Below, one piece after another: positions 1-8,835 of a DNA stretch of 64,000 bases. Under the pieces are notes generated by a model, which made no database searches, had not been told where the DNA came from, and saw only the letters and a program-made list of their open reading frames with translations. The DNA lies in contig JAIOYW010000001.1 in the NCBI GenBank assembly GCA_021740915.1, forward strand, positions 62,001 through 126,000. Direction: 5' to 3'. This stretch comes from Ignavibacteriales bacterium (GTDB lineage: Bacteria; Bacteroidota; Ignavibacteria; Ignavibacteriales; Melioribacteraceae). Both the position numbers and the translations under genes were made by a program. Every line of letters begins with the position of its first letter. The stretch's first letter is position 1.

Positions 1-1
1 A

Positions 2-2362
2 TCAGCGATAGACGGGACATTCAAAATATCAACCGATCTTGAAGAGTTTTCTATCCAAGTTACCTATATTGGCTTTAACCCTCTGAAAATCAGATTGAAT
101 GAAAAACAATTTGGATCACCACTAATCTTAAGATTGAAACCTACTATAATCGGTAGCCAGACAGTCCTTGTGAGTGCCGCCATTAATGAGAATAACGATA
201 AACCAGCATCATATGCAACCATTGGGAAAGAAGAACTAAGGACGCTCTATCAGCATCAGGATATCCCGGAGTTACTTAGTTTAATGCCTTCTGTGACATT
301 TTACTCTGAAGGTGGGAGCGGAATTGGATATAATTACATTAGCATAAGGGGATTCGATCAAAGACGAATATCAGTTGCCATTAATGGCATACCACAAAAT
401 GATCCCGAAGACCATAATATTTATTGGTTAGATATGCCTGACCTCTTAGGTTCAACTGGTTTAGTGCAGGTTCAGAGAGGTTCCGGATCCGGAGCTATTG
501 GTTTTCCCTCTGTTGGAGGATCCATAAATATTATTACAAATCCTCATTCTTCAAAACCTTCAATGAAATACTTCACGGGATTAGGAAGTTATAATTTCAG
601 AAATTATGGGCTTGAACTATCAAGTGGACTGCTAAATAATAAGTATTCTTTTTACACAAGGATATCAAAAGTTATGAGTAGTGGATATCGCGAGAACAAC
701 TGGATTAAATATACTCCATACTTCATATCTGCAATGAGATATGATAAATATATCACAACGCAATTGAATATCTATGGAGGATTGATCGAGGATGGTTTGA
801 CATATACCGGTCTTCCAAAATTTGCAATTAAAGACCAAGCGCTAAGAAGGAATAACTTTTCTTATTGGGAAAGTAATGATGAAAATTATACATATACTGC
901 AAAAAGACGTCCAGAGGAAAAAGAAAATTTTTCACAACCCCATTTTGAACTGCTTAATGAGATAAAAATTAATGATAATTTAACAATAAACTCCAGCTTG
1001 TTTTTAATTCTCGGTAACGGATATTTTGACTATGATGGTTCATGGGCAAATTATTCTTATTTCCGGCTTAGCAATGATTATGGATTTGACATACAAGGCG
1101 ATCCTGATACATTGTACCTTCAGAATACGCTGATTAGGGCTCAGGTTGAGAATAAACAATGGGGCTGGATTCCAAGAATAAAATATATTTTCTCAGAGAC
1201 AGAGTTAATTCTTGGAGCTGAATTCCGTGATCACAGTTCGAAACACTGGGGCAGAATAGAATATGCTGGTGGAATCCCCGCCGAAGTACCTCAAAATCAT
1301 CAATATTATTATTACGAGGGTGGAAAAAAGATTGCCAATCTCTTTGCTCATTCCCGGATCAATCTTTCGGAACGAATCCGGCTTTTAGCAGAAATTCAGA
1401 TTGCGTATCATGAATATTCAATTCGCAATGAAAAGTATTTAACAAATAATTTTTCAATTGATGGATTGTATATGAATCCTCGAATGGGAATAAATTATTC
1501 GTTTACGGATAATATTTCGGGATATCTGAGTTTTGCAAGAGTTACAAGAGAACCAAGATTAAAAAACTATTACGATGCTGCCGAATCAAGTTATCCTGGA
1601 GTAATCCCTCAGTTTAGTAAACGCAACGACGGCTCTTATAATTTTAGTGATCCTATGGTTTTACCTGAGAGCATGAATAGTTTTGAACTGGGTATCAATT
1701 CTCAAAGCACAAACATCGATTTTGGGATAAATACCTACTTAATGCTTTTTGAGAATGAAATCGTGACAAATGGACAGCTTGACCGATTCGGACAACCTGT
1801 CACTGGAAATATGCCGAAAACAATACATTATGGATTAGAAGGATCACTCCGACTTATCCCTTTGAATGGGTTGGAGATACTCTTAAATGGAGCAATAAGC
1901 GAAGATTATATTTACAATGGCGGCAATTTTATCACTTATTACGATGTAACAAGTTATTCATACAGAACAATTTATATTGATCTAAAAAATAATCGTTTAG
2001 CCGGTTTCCCCGAATTTAGTTTGAGCTCTGTTATTACATATAAAAACGAAAATCTTGCGGCATCTCTGGTTAACCGGACAGTTGGACAGTTTTACAGTGA
2101 TAATTATGCCTATGGTTTGAGTGATTTGAACAGACAATATCCTGGTCTCGCGGATTATTCTGATAATATTGTTGAGACCTTTAGTTATTTTGACCTGCTT
2201 TTGAATTATCGTTTTAATAATCTCCCATTTAGTGAACAATTATCAATTAAGCTAAAAGTATCAAATATATTTAATTCTTTACACGCGGCATATGCGATTG
2301 GGAAGGAATTTTTCCCTGGTCCGGAACGAAATTTTATTCTTAGTCTGGAAGCTGGTTTATGA
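2..2362 (+). CDS. TonB-dependent outer-membrane receptor, 5' end outside window (probable thiamine receptor)
   Basis: The reading frame is open from base 2, so the gene starts upstream of the window and the first visible codon is not its start. The first roughly 40 residues look like the end of a carboxypeptidase-regulatory-like beta-sandwich domain. A plug domain follows (IRGFDQRRISVAINGIPQND, QVQRGSGSGAIG), then a long beta-barrel rich in aromatic residues up to the stop. This is a TonB-dependent receptor, which imports a substrate across the outer membrane using proton-motive force from TonB-ExbBD. It overlaps the thiamine pyrophosphokinase gene by four bases (ATGA), so the two are translationally coupled. 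From that context the substrate is inferred to be thiamine or a precursor. A TPP riboswitch, if present, would lie upstream of the window and cannot be checked here. Confidence 0.9.
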   Translation, partial: SAIDGTFKISTDLEEFSIQVTYIGFNPLKIRLNEKQFGSPLILRLKPTIIGSQTVLVSAAINENNDKPASYATIGKEELRTLYQHQDIPELLSLMPSVTFYSEGGSGIGYNYISIRGFDQRRISVAINGIPQNDPEDHNIYWLDMPDLLGSTGLVQVQRGSGSGAIGFPSVGGSINIITNPHSSKPSMKYFTGLGSYNFRNYGLELSSGLLNNKYSFYTRISKVMSSGYRENNWIKYTPYFISAMRYDKYITTQLNIYGGLIEDGLTYTGLPKFAIKDQALRRNNFSYWESNDENYTYTAKRRPEEKENFSQPHFELLNEIKINDNLTINSSLFLILGNGYFDYDGSWANYSYFRLSNDYGFDIQGDPDTLYLQNTLIRAQVENKQWGWIPRIKYIFSETELILGAEFRDHSSKHWGRIEYAGGIPAEVPQNHQYYYYEGGKKIANLFAHSRINLSERIRLLAEIQIAYHEYSIRNEKYLTNNFSIDGLYMNPRMGINYSFTDNISGYLSFARVTREPRLKNYYDAAESSYPGVIPQFSKRNDGSYNFSDPMVLPESMNSFELGINSQSTNIDFGINTYLMLFENEIVTNGQLDRFGQPVTGNMPKTIHYGLEGSLRLIPLNGLEILLNGAISEDYIYNGGNFITYYDVTSYSYRTIYIDLKNNRLAGFPEFSLSSVITYKNENLAASLVNRTVGQFYSDNYAYGLSDLNRQYPGLADYSDNIVETFSYFDLLLNYRFNNLPFSEQLSIKLKVSNIFNSLHAAYAIGKEFFPGPERNFILSLEAGL

Positions 2363-3015
2363 AAAAAGCCCTGATTATTGCAAATGGAGATCCGGTTAGC
2401 AAAAGATTGATATCGAAGTTGAAGTCAAATGGATATAACTATATCACTTGCGCTGACGGGGGAGCAAATACATTAAGAAAAACCGGACTGTATCCTGATG
2501 CAATTGTAGGCGATTTTGATTCTGTTACTAAGGAAAATCTCGATTATTTTCGGGAGTTTTCAGAAATTATTCGACTGGAAAGGCAGGACGATACTGATGT
2601 TGAAAAATCCTTAAAAATTTTAATTTCAAAAGGATTCAGCCGAGTAATATTACTCGGAGCAACCGGCGACCGCATGGATCATACCATTTGTAATATAGGA
2701 ATAGTGCTGAAATATTTTGATGAAATTAAAGTACTTCTTATACACAGAAAATCCATTCTCACACCATACACAGGGGAAGCAATTTTAAATACTGTTCCGG
2801 GAGAGACAATATCTTTTTACGGGTTCGACAGTAAGGTTCGTATCTCCGGCACCGGACTATATTATCCATTGCAAAATTGTAATCTGAATATCAGTCAAAG
2901 TGAAAGCACCAGCAATGTCGCTACAGGGAATAATGTTAATTTAATGATTGATAACGGAGTTATTCTTGTAATAAGAGACTTAAAATTGGTTCTTGATAAT
3001 GACTTCCTTAGCTGA
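2359..3015 (+). CDS. thiN: Thiamine pyrophosphokinase
   Basis: The 218-residue protein transfers pyrophosphate from ATP to thiamine, giving thiamine diphosphate in the cytoplasm. Family motifs are clear: CADGGAN near residue 31, DAIVGDFDS near residue 47, QDDTDVEKS near residue 75 and LLGATGDRMDH near residue 99. The C-terminal part is the small beta-rich thiamine-binding domain. The ATG overlaps the stop of the upstream TonB receptor by four bases, and the gene's own end overlaps the symporter start. The order receptor, kinase, transporter points to salvage of external thiamine: uptake across both membranes followed by trapping as the diphosphate. The enzyme call is firm; the salvage role is inferred from context. 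Confidence 0.92.
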   Translation: MKKALIIANGDPVSKRLISKLKSNGYNYITCADGGANTLRKTGLYPDAIVGDFDSVTKENLDYFREFSEIIRLERQDDTDVEKSLKILISKGFSRVILLGATGDRMDHTICNIGIVLKYFDEIKVLLIHRKSILTPYTGEAILNTVPGETISFYGFDSKVRISGTGLYYPLQNCNLNISQSESTSNVATGNNVNLMIDNGVILVIRDLKLVLDNDFLS

Positions 3016-4429
3016 AATTGATCTCCTGATCATATTAGTATTTTTTGGAATTGTTCTTTTAATAGGCTTTTCAAGTAGAATAACTGATACTTCCAGAAGC
3101 AACGATTATATTTTGGGTGGAAGGAATGTTGGAATTATCGTATTTGTCCTTATCAATGTATCCACCTGGTACGGTGGAGTCCTTGGCATCGGGGAGTTCA
3201 CATATAGTTATGGCTTATCAAGTTGGTTGACACAGGGAATGCCATACTATTTTTTTGCACTTCTGTTTGCATTCTTATTAGCCGGGAAAATCCGTAGGAC
3301 TGAATACTTTACTATCTCAGAAAAAATTGCGAGTGTATATGGGATTAAAACTGCCAGGAATGCAGCAATACTGGTTTTTATACTTGTTAATCCGGCTCCT
3401 TATCTCTTGATATTTGGCACACTTTTGAGTGTGCTGACAGGTTTGCAAACCACAATTACAATGCTGGTTGGGATTTTTGTCTCAATTATTTACCTTATCA
3501 AATGGGGTTATCGGTCAGATATCAGAACAGATATTTTTGAATTTTTTGTAATGTTTATCGGCTTCGGTATTACTCTTTGGTTATTAATAACAAATTTTGG
3601 AGGAGTACATTTTCTTAGAGCTGCTCTTCCAGAACAGCATTTAAATTTAACTGGCGGGTTGCCACCACTCTATATTATTGTTTGGTTTTTAATTGCTCTG
3701 TGGACATTTGCTGATCCCGGGTTTCATCAAAGGTGTTATGCTGCAAAAACTCCTGCTGTCGCAAAATATGGAATCATTATCTCCATATTCTTATGGTTCA
3801 TCTTCGATTTTCTTACAACCGGTGTTGGATTATATGCAAGAGCTCTGCTTCCTGAGATTGACCGACCAGCATCGGCATTCCCTTTACTTGGGCTCCAAAT
3901 ATTAAATCCTGGTATTCGGGGTATATTTTTTGCGGCGATGTTTGCGACCGTTATGTCAACTCTAAATAGTTATTTTTTTATGAGTGGTGTGACATTTGCG
4001 AGGGACATAGTATTATGGAAAGATAATCCAATGCACCGGGAAAATAAGAGTACACGGTGGATAAGGATTGGTATTGTTATAAGTTCAATAATTGCTTATT
4101 TGATCGCTGTATCTGTCGATTCTGTGATTGGCATTTGGTATCTCGCCGGCAGCATTGTAATTCCGCCTTTACTTTTTCTAATAGTCTCATCATACTTCGA
4201 AGCACTTAGAATACCAATTAAATATGCAAATGTACAGATGTTCCTGTCTCTTTCCCTCGGTCTAATCTGGCATATTCTTAGAGTGACAGGAACGTTAGGT
4301 AATTTACTTGAAATGATCGAACCAATGATAATGGGATTGTTGACTGCTTTTACAGTATATATTTATGCAGTAATGCGTAGAAAAAAGGAGCCGGTCGAAA
4401 GATCGGCTCCCAAAAAATTAGGGCAGTAG
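2999..4429 (+). CDS. Sodium:solute symporter family transporter (candidate thiamine permease)
   Basis: The 476-residue polytopic membrane protein has about 12-13 hydrophobic helices and the general look of the SSS/SSF family (LGGRNVG after helix 1, a helix 2 beginning [18 protein letters not shown], and [15 protein letters not shown] in the middle). I chose the ATG at 2999, which overlaps thiN by 17 bases; a TTG at 2993 is the only earlier option. The family co-transports sodium with sugars, amino acids or vitamins. The substrate cannot be read from the sequence. Position behind a TonB receptor and thiamine pyrophosphokinase suggests thiamine or a pyrimidine/thiazole precursor. The last codons contain the transcription terminator of the convergent arginine decarboxylase gene. 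Confidence 0.85.
   Translation: MTSLAEIDLLIILVFFGIVLLIGFSSRITDTSRSNDYILGGRNVGIIVFVLINVSTWYGGVLGIGEFTYSYGLSSWLTQGMPYYFFALLFAFLLAGKIRRTEYFTISEKIASVYGIKTARNAAILVFILVNPAPYLLIFGTLLSVLTGLQTTITMLVGIFVSIIYLIKWGYRSDIRTDIFEFFVMFIGFGITLWLLITNFGGVHFLRAALPEQHLNLTGGLPPLYIIVWFLIALWTFADPGFHQRCYAAKTPAVAKYGIIISIFLWFIFDFLTTGVGLYARALLPEIDRPASAFPLLGLQILNPGIRGIFFAAMFATVMSTLNSYFFMSGVTFARDIVLWKDNPMHRENKSTRWIRIGIVISSIIAYLIAVSVDSVIGIWYLAGSIVIPPLLFLIVSSYFEALRIPIKYANVQMFLSLSLGLIWHILRVTGTLGNLLEMIEPMIMGLLTAFTVYIYAVMRRKKEPVERSAPKKLGQ
4381..4410 (-). terminator. Intrinsic terminator of the arginine decarboxylase gene, inside the symporter CDS
   Basis: Bases 4387-4396 and 4401-4410 form a 10-bp stem (one G-U pair) closed by a GAAA tetraloop. 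On the minus strand the stem is followed by six T residues (4386-4381). It begins 8 bases after the minus-strand stop codon at 4418. On the plus strand no T run follows, so it works in one direction. The stem also encodes the last residues of the symporter. Confidence 0.85.
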
Positions 4430-4963
4430 AATTGCGGCTGAGACTACCGTAGTCCAAAGTCCATTTTTATCACCCTTAGCAGACTGGGTAATATTAAAGG
4501 TATTGACAATTTGTCCGGACATCTTAAAAACCTGTTCCTTTTCATTCCAGGCTTCATCCGAATTAAAATCGATCCCAAGTGTTGTGGCAAGCATAGAAGC
4601 TGCGAGATCCTCAGCATAATCACCTGAAACTTTTTCTGTTTCTCCGTATGGATGATGTTCTGAAAGATAACCATACATAGACTTATCCGTAGGTATCGCT
4701 ACGCCAATAGAGGAAGAGATAAGTCTATTAGGTTCATTGGTCGCAATCCGGGCCATCACAGCGTGTACTATCTGCCCTGGCTTTAGCTCCTGTAAACCCT
4801 TTTCGACTGTTATTCGTCTGCACCCTACAGGATAAATACTACTTACCGAAACAAGATTGTATTTTTCAATCTTTGCATCGCGAAGCGCTGTTTCAAATGA
4901 TGCCAGATACTCCTTGTGCTTTCCGACACCTTTCGTAAAAAAGATTTTCTTTGGTACGTACAA
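4418..4963 (-). CDS. Pyruvoyl-dependent arginine decarboxylase
   Basis: The 181-residue protein converts arginine to agmatine, the first step of polyamine synthesis by the agmatine route. It belongs to the PvlArgDC family: an N-terminal [10 protein letters not shown], then [13 protein letters not shown], where the family proenzyme cleaves itself between two serines (here Ser41-Ser42) to make the pyruvoyl cofactor. [10 protein letters not shown] and the EHHPYGETE segment also match the family. Length is normal. It sits 14 bases behind tyrS on the same strand and ends in a clear terminator, so it is the last gene of a long minus-strand train. No other polyamine gene is in the window. Confidence 0.92.
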   Translation of the reverse strand: MYVPKKIFFTKGVGKHKEYLASFETALRDAKIEKYNLVSVSSIYPVGCRRITVEKGLQELKPGQIVHAVMARIATNEPNRLISSSIGVAIPTDKSMYGYLSEHHPYGETEKVSGDYAEDLAASMLATTLGIDFNSDEAWNEKEQVFKMSGQIVNTFNITQSAKGDKNGLWTTVVSAAILLP

Positions 4964-4977
4964 TTTACATTCACCTC

Positions 4978-6213
4978 TTATTTTATATGAATTAGTTTAT
5001 AATATTTTCTCTTCCCGGATTTGAGTATTTTTCCGTTAAGGTCAGAGAAAGTTATTTTAAAATCTAAATGCTTAATGTCATCCAGATATACAGCGCCTCC
5101 CTGACATAATCTCCTGGCTTCACTCAGAGATGAAACACTGCCAGAGAGCATTAACAGATCAGCAACACTGAATAATTCTTTATCGGAAGGTAATAAAATT
5201 TCAGGAATATCTTCAGGTTTTTCCTTATTAGATATTACACTGTCAAAATATTTTTCTGCTTCTTCAGCCTTTTCTTTAGAGTGATACATTTTTACTAAAA
5301 TTTTTGCGAGTTCAACCTTAAGTGATTTTGGATTAATCGTCGGATCGGAGAGCTTCTCTTTAATTGCCGGCAAGTCAGTAGCCGGTATCTCTGATGCCAG
5401 TTCAAAGTAAGGAAAAATTAATTCATCCGGAATACTCATAGTTTTGCCGAAAATATCGTTCGGTGATTCATCAATCCCAATATAATTATCGAGAGATTTG
5501 CTCATTTTATTAAAACCATCTGTTCCGAGCAGTAGCGGTAAAGTAATAATAACCTGTGGTGAAATATCGTTTTCACGCTGAATATCTCTGCCCACAAGTA
5601 AATTGAATTTTTGGTCAGTTCCTCCTAACTCAATATCGCTTTGTATAGCGACTGAATCCTGAGCCTGAGCAAGCGGATATAGAATCTCATGCATACTAAT
5701 TGGACGGTTGTCGTTCATACGCTTTGTGAAATCATCCCTTTCGAGCATTCGGGCAACAGTATATTTTGATGTAAGCTTAATAACATCAGCGAAATTCATA
5801 GGAGCAAGCCACTGGGAGTTATAGACTATTTTTGTCATTTCTTTCGAAAGAATTTTAGTAGCTTGTTCAATATATGTCTTTGCATATTCTCTGGTCTCTT
5901 CGAAAGAGAGGGGAGGACGTGTAGTATTTTTGCCTGTCGGGTCACCGATCATGGCGGTGAAATCGCCGATAATAAGAATCGCCTGATGACCAAGCTGCTG
6001 GAATTCAGCTAATTTTCGAAGCACGACAGAATGGCCGAGGTGAAGGTCAGGTTTTGTCGGGTCACACCCGAGTTTAATATTGAGGGGCTGGCCTTTTTTT
6101 AACGAATTTTCAATTTTACTAATAAGTTCCTCTTCGGGAAGTATCTCTACTGTTCCTCTGCGGATTACATCTAACTGTTCATTTAACGATGGGAATATAT
6201 TTTTACTAATCAA
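4978..6213 (-). CDS. tyrS: Tyrosyl-tRNA synthetase
   Basis: The 411-residue class I synthetase charges tRNA-Tyr. The HIGH-type motif is HLGH at residues 58-61, inside [18 protein letters not shown], and the second signature is KMSKS near residue 235. GGTDQKFN and the tyrosine-binding region are present. The C-terminal 65 or so residues ([17 protein letters not shown]) form an S4-like RNA-binding domain. The sequence resembles the TyrRS subclass with the HLGH motif (often called type 2, TyrZ-like). The ATG lies 18 bases after smpB, and the pyruvoyl arginine decarboxylase starts 14 bases after its stop. No T-box or other leader is possible in such short gaps, so regulation must come from upstream. 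Confidence 0.96.
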   Translation of the reverse strand: MISKNIFPSLNEQLDVIRRGTVEILPEEELISKIENSLKKGQPLNIKLGCDPTKPDLHLGHSVVLRKLAEFQQLGHQAILIIGDFTAMIGDPTGKNTTRPPLSFEETREYAKTYIEQATKILSKEMTKIVYNSQWLAPMNFADVIKLTSKYTVARMLERDDFTKRMNDNRPISMHEILYPLAQAQDSVAIQSDIELGGTDQKFNLLVGRDIQRENDISPQVIITLPLLLGTDGFNKMSKSLDNYIGIDESPNDIFGKTMSIPDELIFPYFELASEIPATDLPAIKEKLSDPTINPKSLKVELAKILVKMYHSKEKAEEAEKYFDSVISNKEKPEDIPEILLPSDKELFSVADLLMLSGSVSSLSEARRLCQGGAVYLDDIKHLDFKITFSDLNGKILKSGKRKYYKLIHIK

Positions 6214-6231
6214 ATCGATACCATATGTTTA

Positions 6232-6684
6232 TCAAAACTTTCTTTCCTGATCCCGTTTCTGATCTTTTTTTGCAATATCCTCCCTCTTATCATAAATCTT
6301 TTTCCCTTTGGCAAGCGCAATTTCAACTTTAACTTTCCCTTTGGAAAAATATAATTTGAGGGGAATCAGAGTCTGACCTTTTTCGTCAATACCCTTTTTA
6401 ATTTTTCGAATCTCATTTTTATTCAGAAGCAATTTTCTTCTTCTGACAGGGTCATGATTAAATCTGTTACCCTGCTCATAGATATTAATATGAAGATTAA
6501 TCAGCCAGACTTCACCATTTCGAATTTCAGCATAACTATCAGTAATGTTAACTTTTCCCTGCCTTAGTGATTTAACCTCTGTTCCGACAAGCACAATCCC
6601 GGCTTCATAAGACTGCAGGACTGTGAATTCAAATCTGGCTTTCCTGTTTATAACAATGATTTTTTGTGCAGGAGAATCAGCCAT
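6232..6684 (-). CDS. smpB: SsrA-binding protein SmpB
   Basis: The 150-residue protein binds tmRNA and delivers it to stalled ribosomes in trans-translation. Matches to the family include an N-terminal NRKARFEF, GIVLVGTEVKSLRQGK, the NLHINIYEQGN segment with NHDPVRRRKLLL, and a lysine-rich C-terminal tail (KKIYDKREDIAKKDQKRD) that enters the ribosomal A site in characterised SmpB proteins. The start overlaps the end of the upstream MFS transporter gene by eight bases, so the housekeeping genes smpB and tyrS appear to be read from the sugar-utilisation transcript or an internal promoter. The tmRNA gene itself is not in the window. Confidence 0.96.
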   Translation of the reverse strand: MADSPAQKIIVINRKARFEFTVLQSYEAGIVLVGTEVKSLRQGKVNITDSYAEIRNGEVWLINLHINIYEQGNRFNHDPVRRRKLLLNKNEIRKIKKGIDEKGQTLIPLKLYFSKGKVKVEIALAKGKKIYDKREDIAKKDQKRDQERKF

Positions 6685-7927
6685 TTTTCTCTAAAAGCTT
6701 ATCGTCCTTTACAAAAAGCCATAGCACAGCAGAAATAGCAAGTGAAATAGTGCTGATATAAAAAACGATTGTTTTATCAGCAGCATTTTCGATGACTTTG
6801 CCAAGTATTAAAGTTACTATTAATTGTGGAAGCACAACTGAAAGGTTGAATATTCCCATAAAAAATCCCATTCTCGATTTATCAGCTTTTTCACTCATAA
6901 TAGCAAAAGGAAGGCTTACAATCGCAGCCCATCCTATTCCAACAATACCCATGTAAATATATAATTGAATTGCAGAAGCAGAAGTCGTTGCAATCAGCGC
7001 ATACCCGATTGTCATAAATACGAGGGCAAGAATATGAGTTCTGACGCGTCCCAATTTTTCTGTGAGAGGTTCGAGTACGAAAACGGGCAGAAGGAATCCT
7101 ACACTTTGCAAAACTGCATTTGCGATAGCCCAGATTTGTCCCGTCAAATCAGAATCTTCCGGTGAAAGATACTGCTGAATATAGGGGACCGCATAAACAA
7201 ACATTGTAAAAACGCCAATCCAGGAAAAAGCATGGGCGAAATATATTTTCAAAAGTGATGTCCAGTCAGCCTTAAAAGCAGGAGCATCTGGATTATCTTT
7301 TTCTGAAATATTAAGATCTCTTGGTTCTTCGATTAAGAATATTGGAATAAGTGAAAAGGTTAGAACAAGAATTACTCCAAAATAGATCAGGATATAATTT
7401 CCAAAAAGTGCACCAACCACACTGGAAAGAACACCGAAAAATCCGGAAATAGTCTGCATCCATGTGAAGCCCTTTGTTCTTTGAACGCCTTCAGGCGTGA
7501 CATCGGCAATTATTGATCTAGTGGGATTAAAACTTATATTTATCGAAAGATCAAGTGTTAAAGCTACGATTATCGCAATAATCAGGATTTTGTCAATCCC
7601 GGAAATTGCCATTATTGCATCAAGATTAGGTAATGCAAGCAACATAGCACCTGCCAGAACGCCGCCAATGATGATGAAGGGTTTCCTGCGACCTCCCCAA
7701 AACCAGACTTTATCGGAAATATAACCGACAACTACCTGTCCAACAATACCTGCTATCGGACCGGCAGCCCAGACGATACCTATCTCATGAATATCGAGAT
7801 GATACTTTGTAATAAGTATCCACGAAAGAACAACGATCTGAATTGAAAGAGCAAATCCCATAGCCGTTGACGGCAGACTCAGGACAGCATAGAACGAGTT
7901 AGTAAGTTTCTTTTGAATATTCAGCAT
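6677..7927 (-). CDS. MFS sugar transporter (sucrose/maltose-type, SLC45-like)
   Basis: The 416-residue membrane protein has 12 predicted helices. The loop between helices 2 and 3 carries GYISDKVWFWGGRRKPFI, the GRRKPF signature seen in plant sucrose-proton symporters, SLC45 proteins and bacterial relatives. Helix 1 begins FALSIQIVVLSWI. The family imports disaccharides, usually with protons. Immediate neighbours are maltodextrin-type ABC permeases and a secreted alpha-amylase-family enzyme, so maltose, maltodextrin or sucrose is the likely substrate. A 61-base gap separates it from the permease gene upstream on the same strand, and it overlaps smpB by eight bases. Confidence 0.85.
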   Translation of the reverse strand: MLNIQKKLTNSFYAVLSLPSTAMGFALSIQIVVLSWILITKYHLDIHEIGIVWAAGPIAGIVGQVVVGYISDKVWFWGGRRKPFIIIGGVLAGAMLLALPNLDAIMAISGIDKILIIAIIVALTLDLSINISFNPTRSIIADVTPEGVQRTKGFTWMQTISGFFGVLSSVVGALFGNYILIYFGVILVLTFSLIPIFLIEEPRDLNISEKDNPDAPAFKADWTSLLKIYFAHAFSWIGVFTMFVYAVPYIQQYLSPEDSDLTGQIWAIANAVLQSVGFLLPVFVLEPLTEKLGRVRTHILALVFMTIGYALIATTSASAIQLYIYMGIVGIGWAAIVSLPFAIMSEKADKSRMGFFMGIFNLSVVLPQLIVTLILGKVIENAADKTIVFYISTISLAISAVLWLFVKDDKLLEKNG

Positions 7928-7988
7928 AGAGATGCCTTATTTAAAATAAATAAACATTCAATATAATATTTAGGCAGATTAATTTAAA

Positions 7989-8825
7989 TTATCCTTTTAC
8001 ACTCCCTAATGTCAGTCCGGAAACCAGCCATTTGCTAAGGAAAATAAAGAGTGTAACTACCGGGATACTGACAATCAAAGATGCCGCAGCATATAGTCCC
8101 CATTCAGTGCCAAGTCGGCTTTCGAAAGATTTTAATCCGAGAGGAAGTGTGTATAAATTAGTATCCTGAATAACCTGAGCAGCAACAATATATTCGCTCC
8201 ATGCCGTCATAAAAGAGAAAAGTGCAGTGATAACCAAAGCAGGAGCAGCCAGTGGAAATATTATTTTGTAGAATGCCTGCCAGCGGTTACATCCATCAAT
8301 CCTCGCACTCTCCTCTAAACTAAAAGGTATTGTATCATAGAACCCTTTCATCTGCCAGACGCAAAAAGGTAATGCAGTAGCTGAATAAACAATTATCAGC
8401 CCAAAATAACTATTGATCAATTCAAGTTTGATAAGCATTATGTACATTGGGAGCAAAAGCATCGTTGCCGGAAACATCTGAGTTGTAAGGATACCAAGCA
8501 TACTTAATTTTTTTCCAATAAATTCAAACCTTGAAAGAGCATAACCCGCCGTCGATGCCAATGCGACACCTGTTAAAGTAACTACAGCAGAAACTAAAAA
8601 TGAATTCCACATCCATAAAAGGAATGGTTTGTCGCTGAAGAGTGCAGCATAAGCATCAAATGAAGCATTTTCCGGAATAATTGCCAGCGAAGTTGAGAGC
8701 AGTTTATCTCCGGGTCTAATTGATATGGTAAATACATTTATTATTGGGTAAAGACTTATAAGAGTGAAACCAATAAGAAAAATATATGTGAGCGAATTAA
8801 AAATTATTTTCTTTTTGTCTTTCAT
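7989..8825 (-). CDS. ABC sugar transporter permease, MalG type
   Basis: The 278-residue inner-membrane protein has six helices and the EAA loop that contacts the ATPase (FSLEESARIDGCNRWQAFYK). It is typical of MalG/CUT1 carbohydrate permeases, including the C-terminal LFIFLSKWLVSGLTLGSVKG. The ATG at 8825 has a good ribosome-binding site (GAGGT, about five bases upstream). Ten bases separate it from the fused binding protein-permease upstream. Together they would form the membrane part of a maltodextrin-type importer. No ATPase (MalK/MsmX-like) gene is present in the window, so that subunit must be encoded elsewhere and may be shared. Confidence 0.93.
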   Translation of the reverse strand: MKDKKKIIFNSLTYIFLIGFTLISLYPIINVFTISIRPGDKLLSTSLAIIPENASFDAYAALFSDKPFLLWMWNSFLVSAVVTLTGVALASTAGYALSRFEFIGKKLSMLGILTTQMFPATMLLLPMYIMLIKLELINSYFGLIIVYSATALPFCVWQMKGFYDTIPFSLEESARIDGCNRWQAFYKIIFPLAAPALVITALFSFMTAWSEYIVAAQVIQDTNLYTLPLGLKSFESRLGTEWGLYAAASLIVSIPVVTLFIFLSKWLVSGLTLGSVKG

Positions 8826-8835
8826 GCTAACCTCA

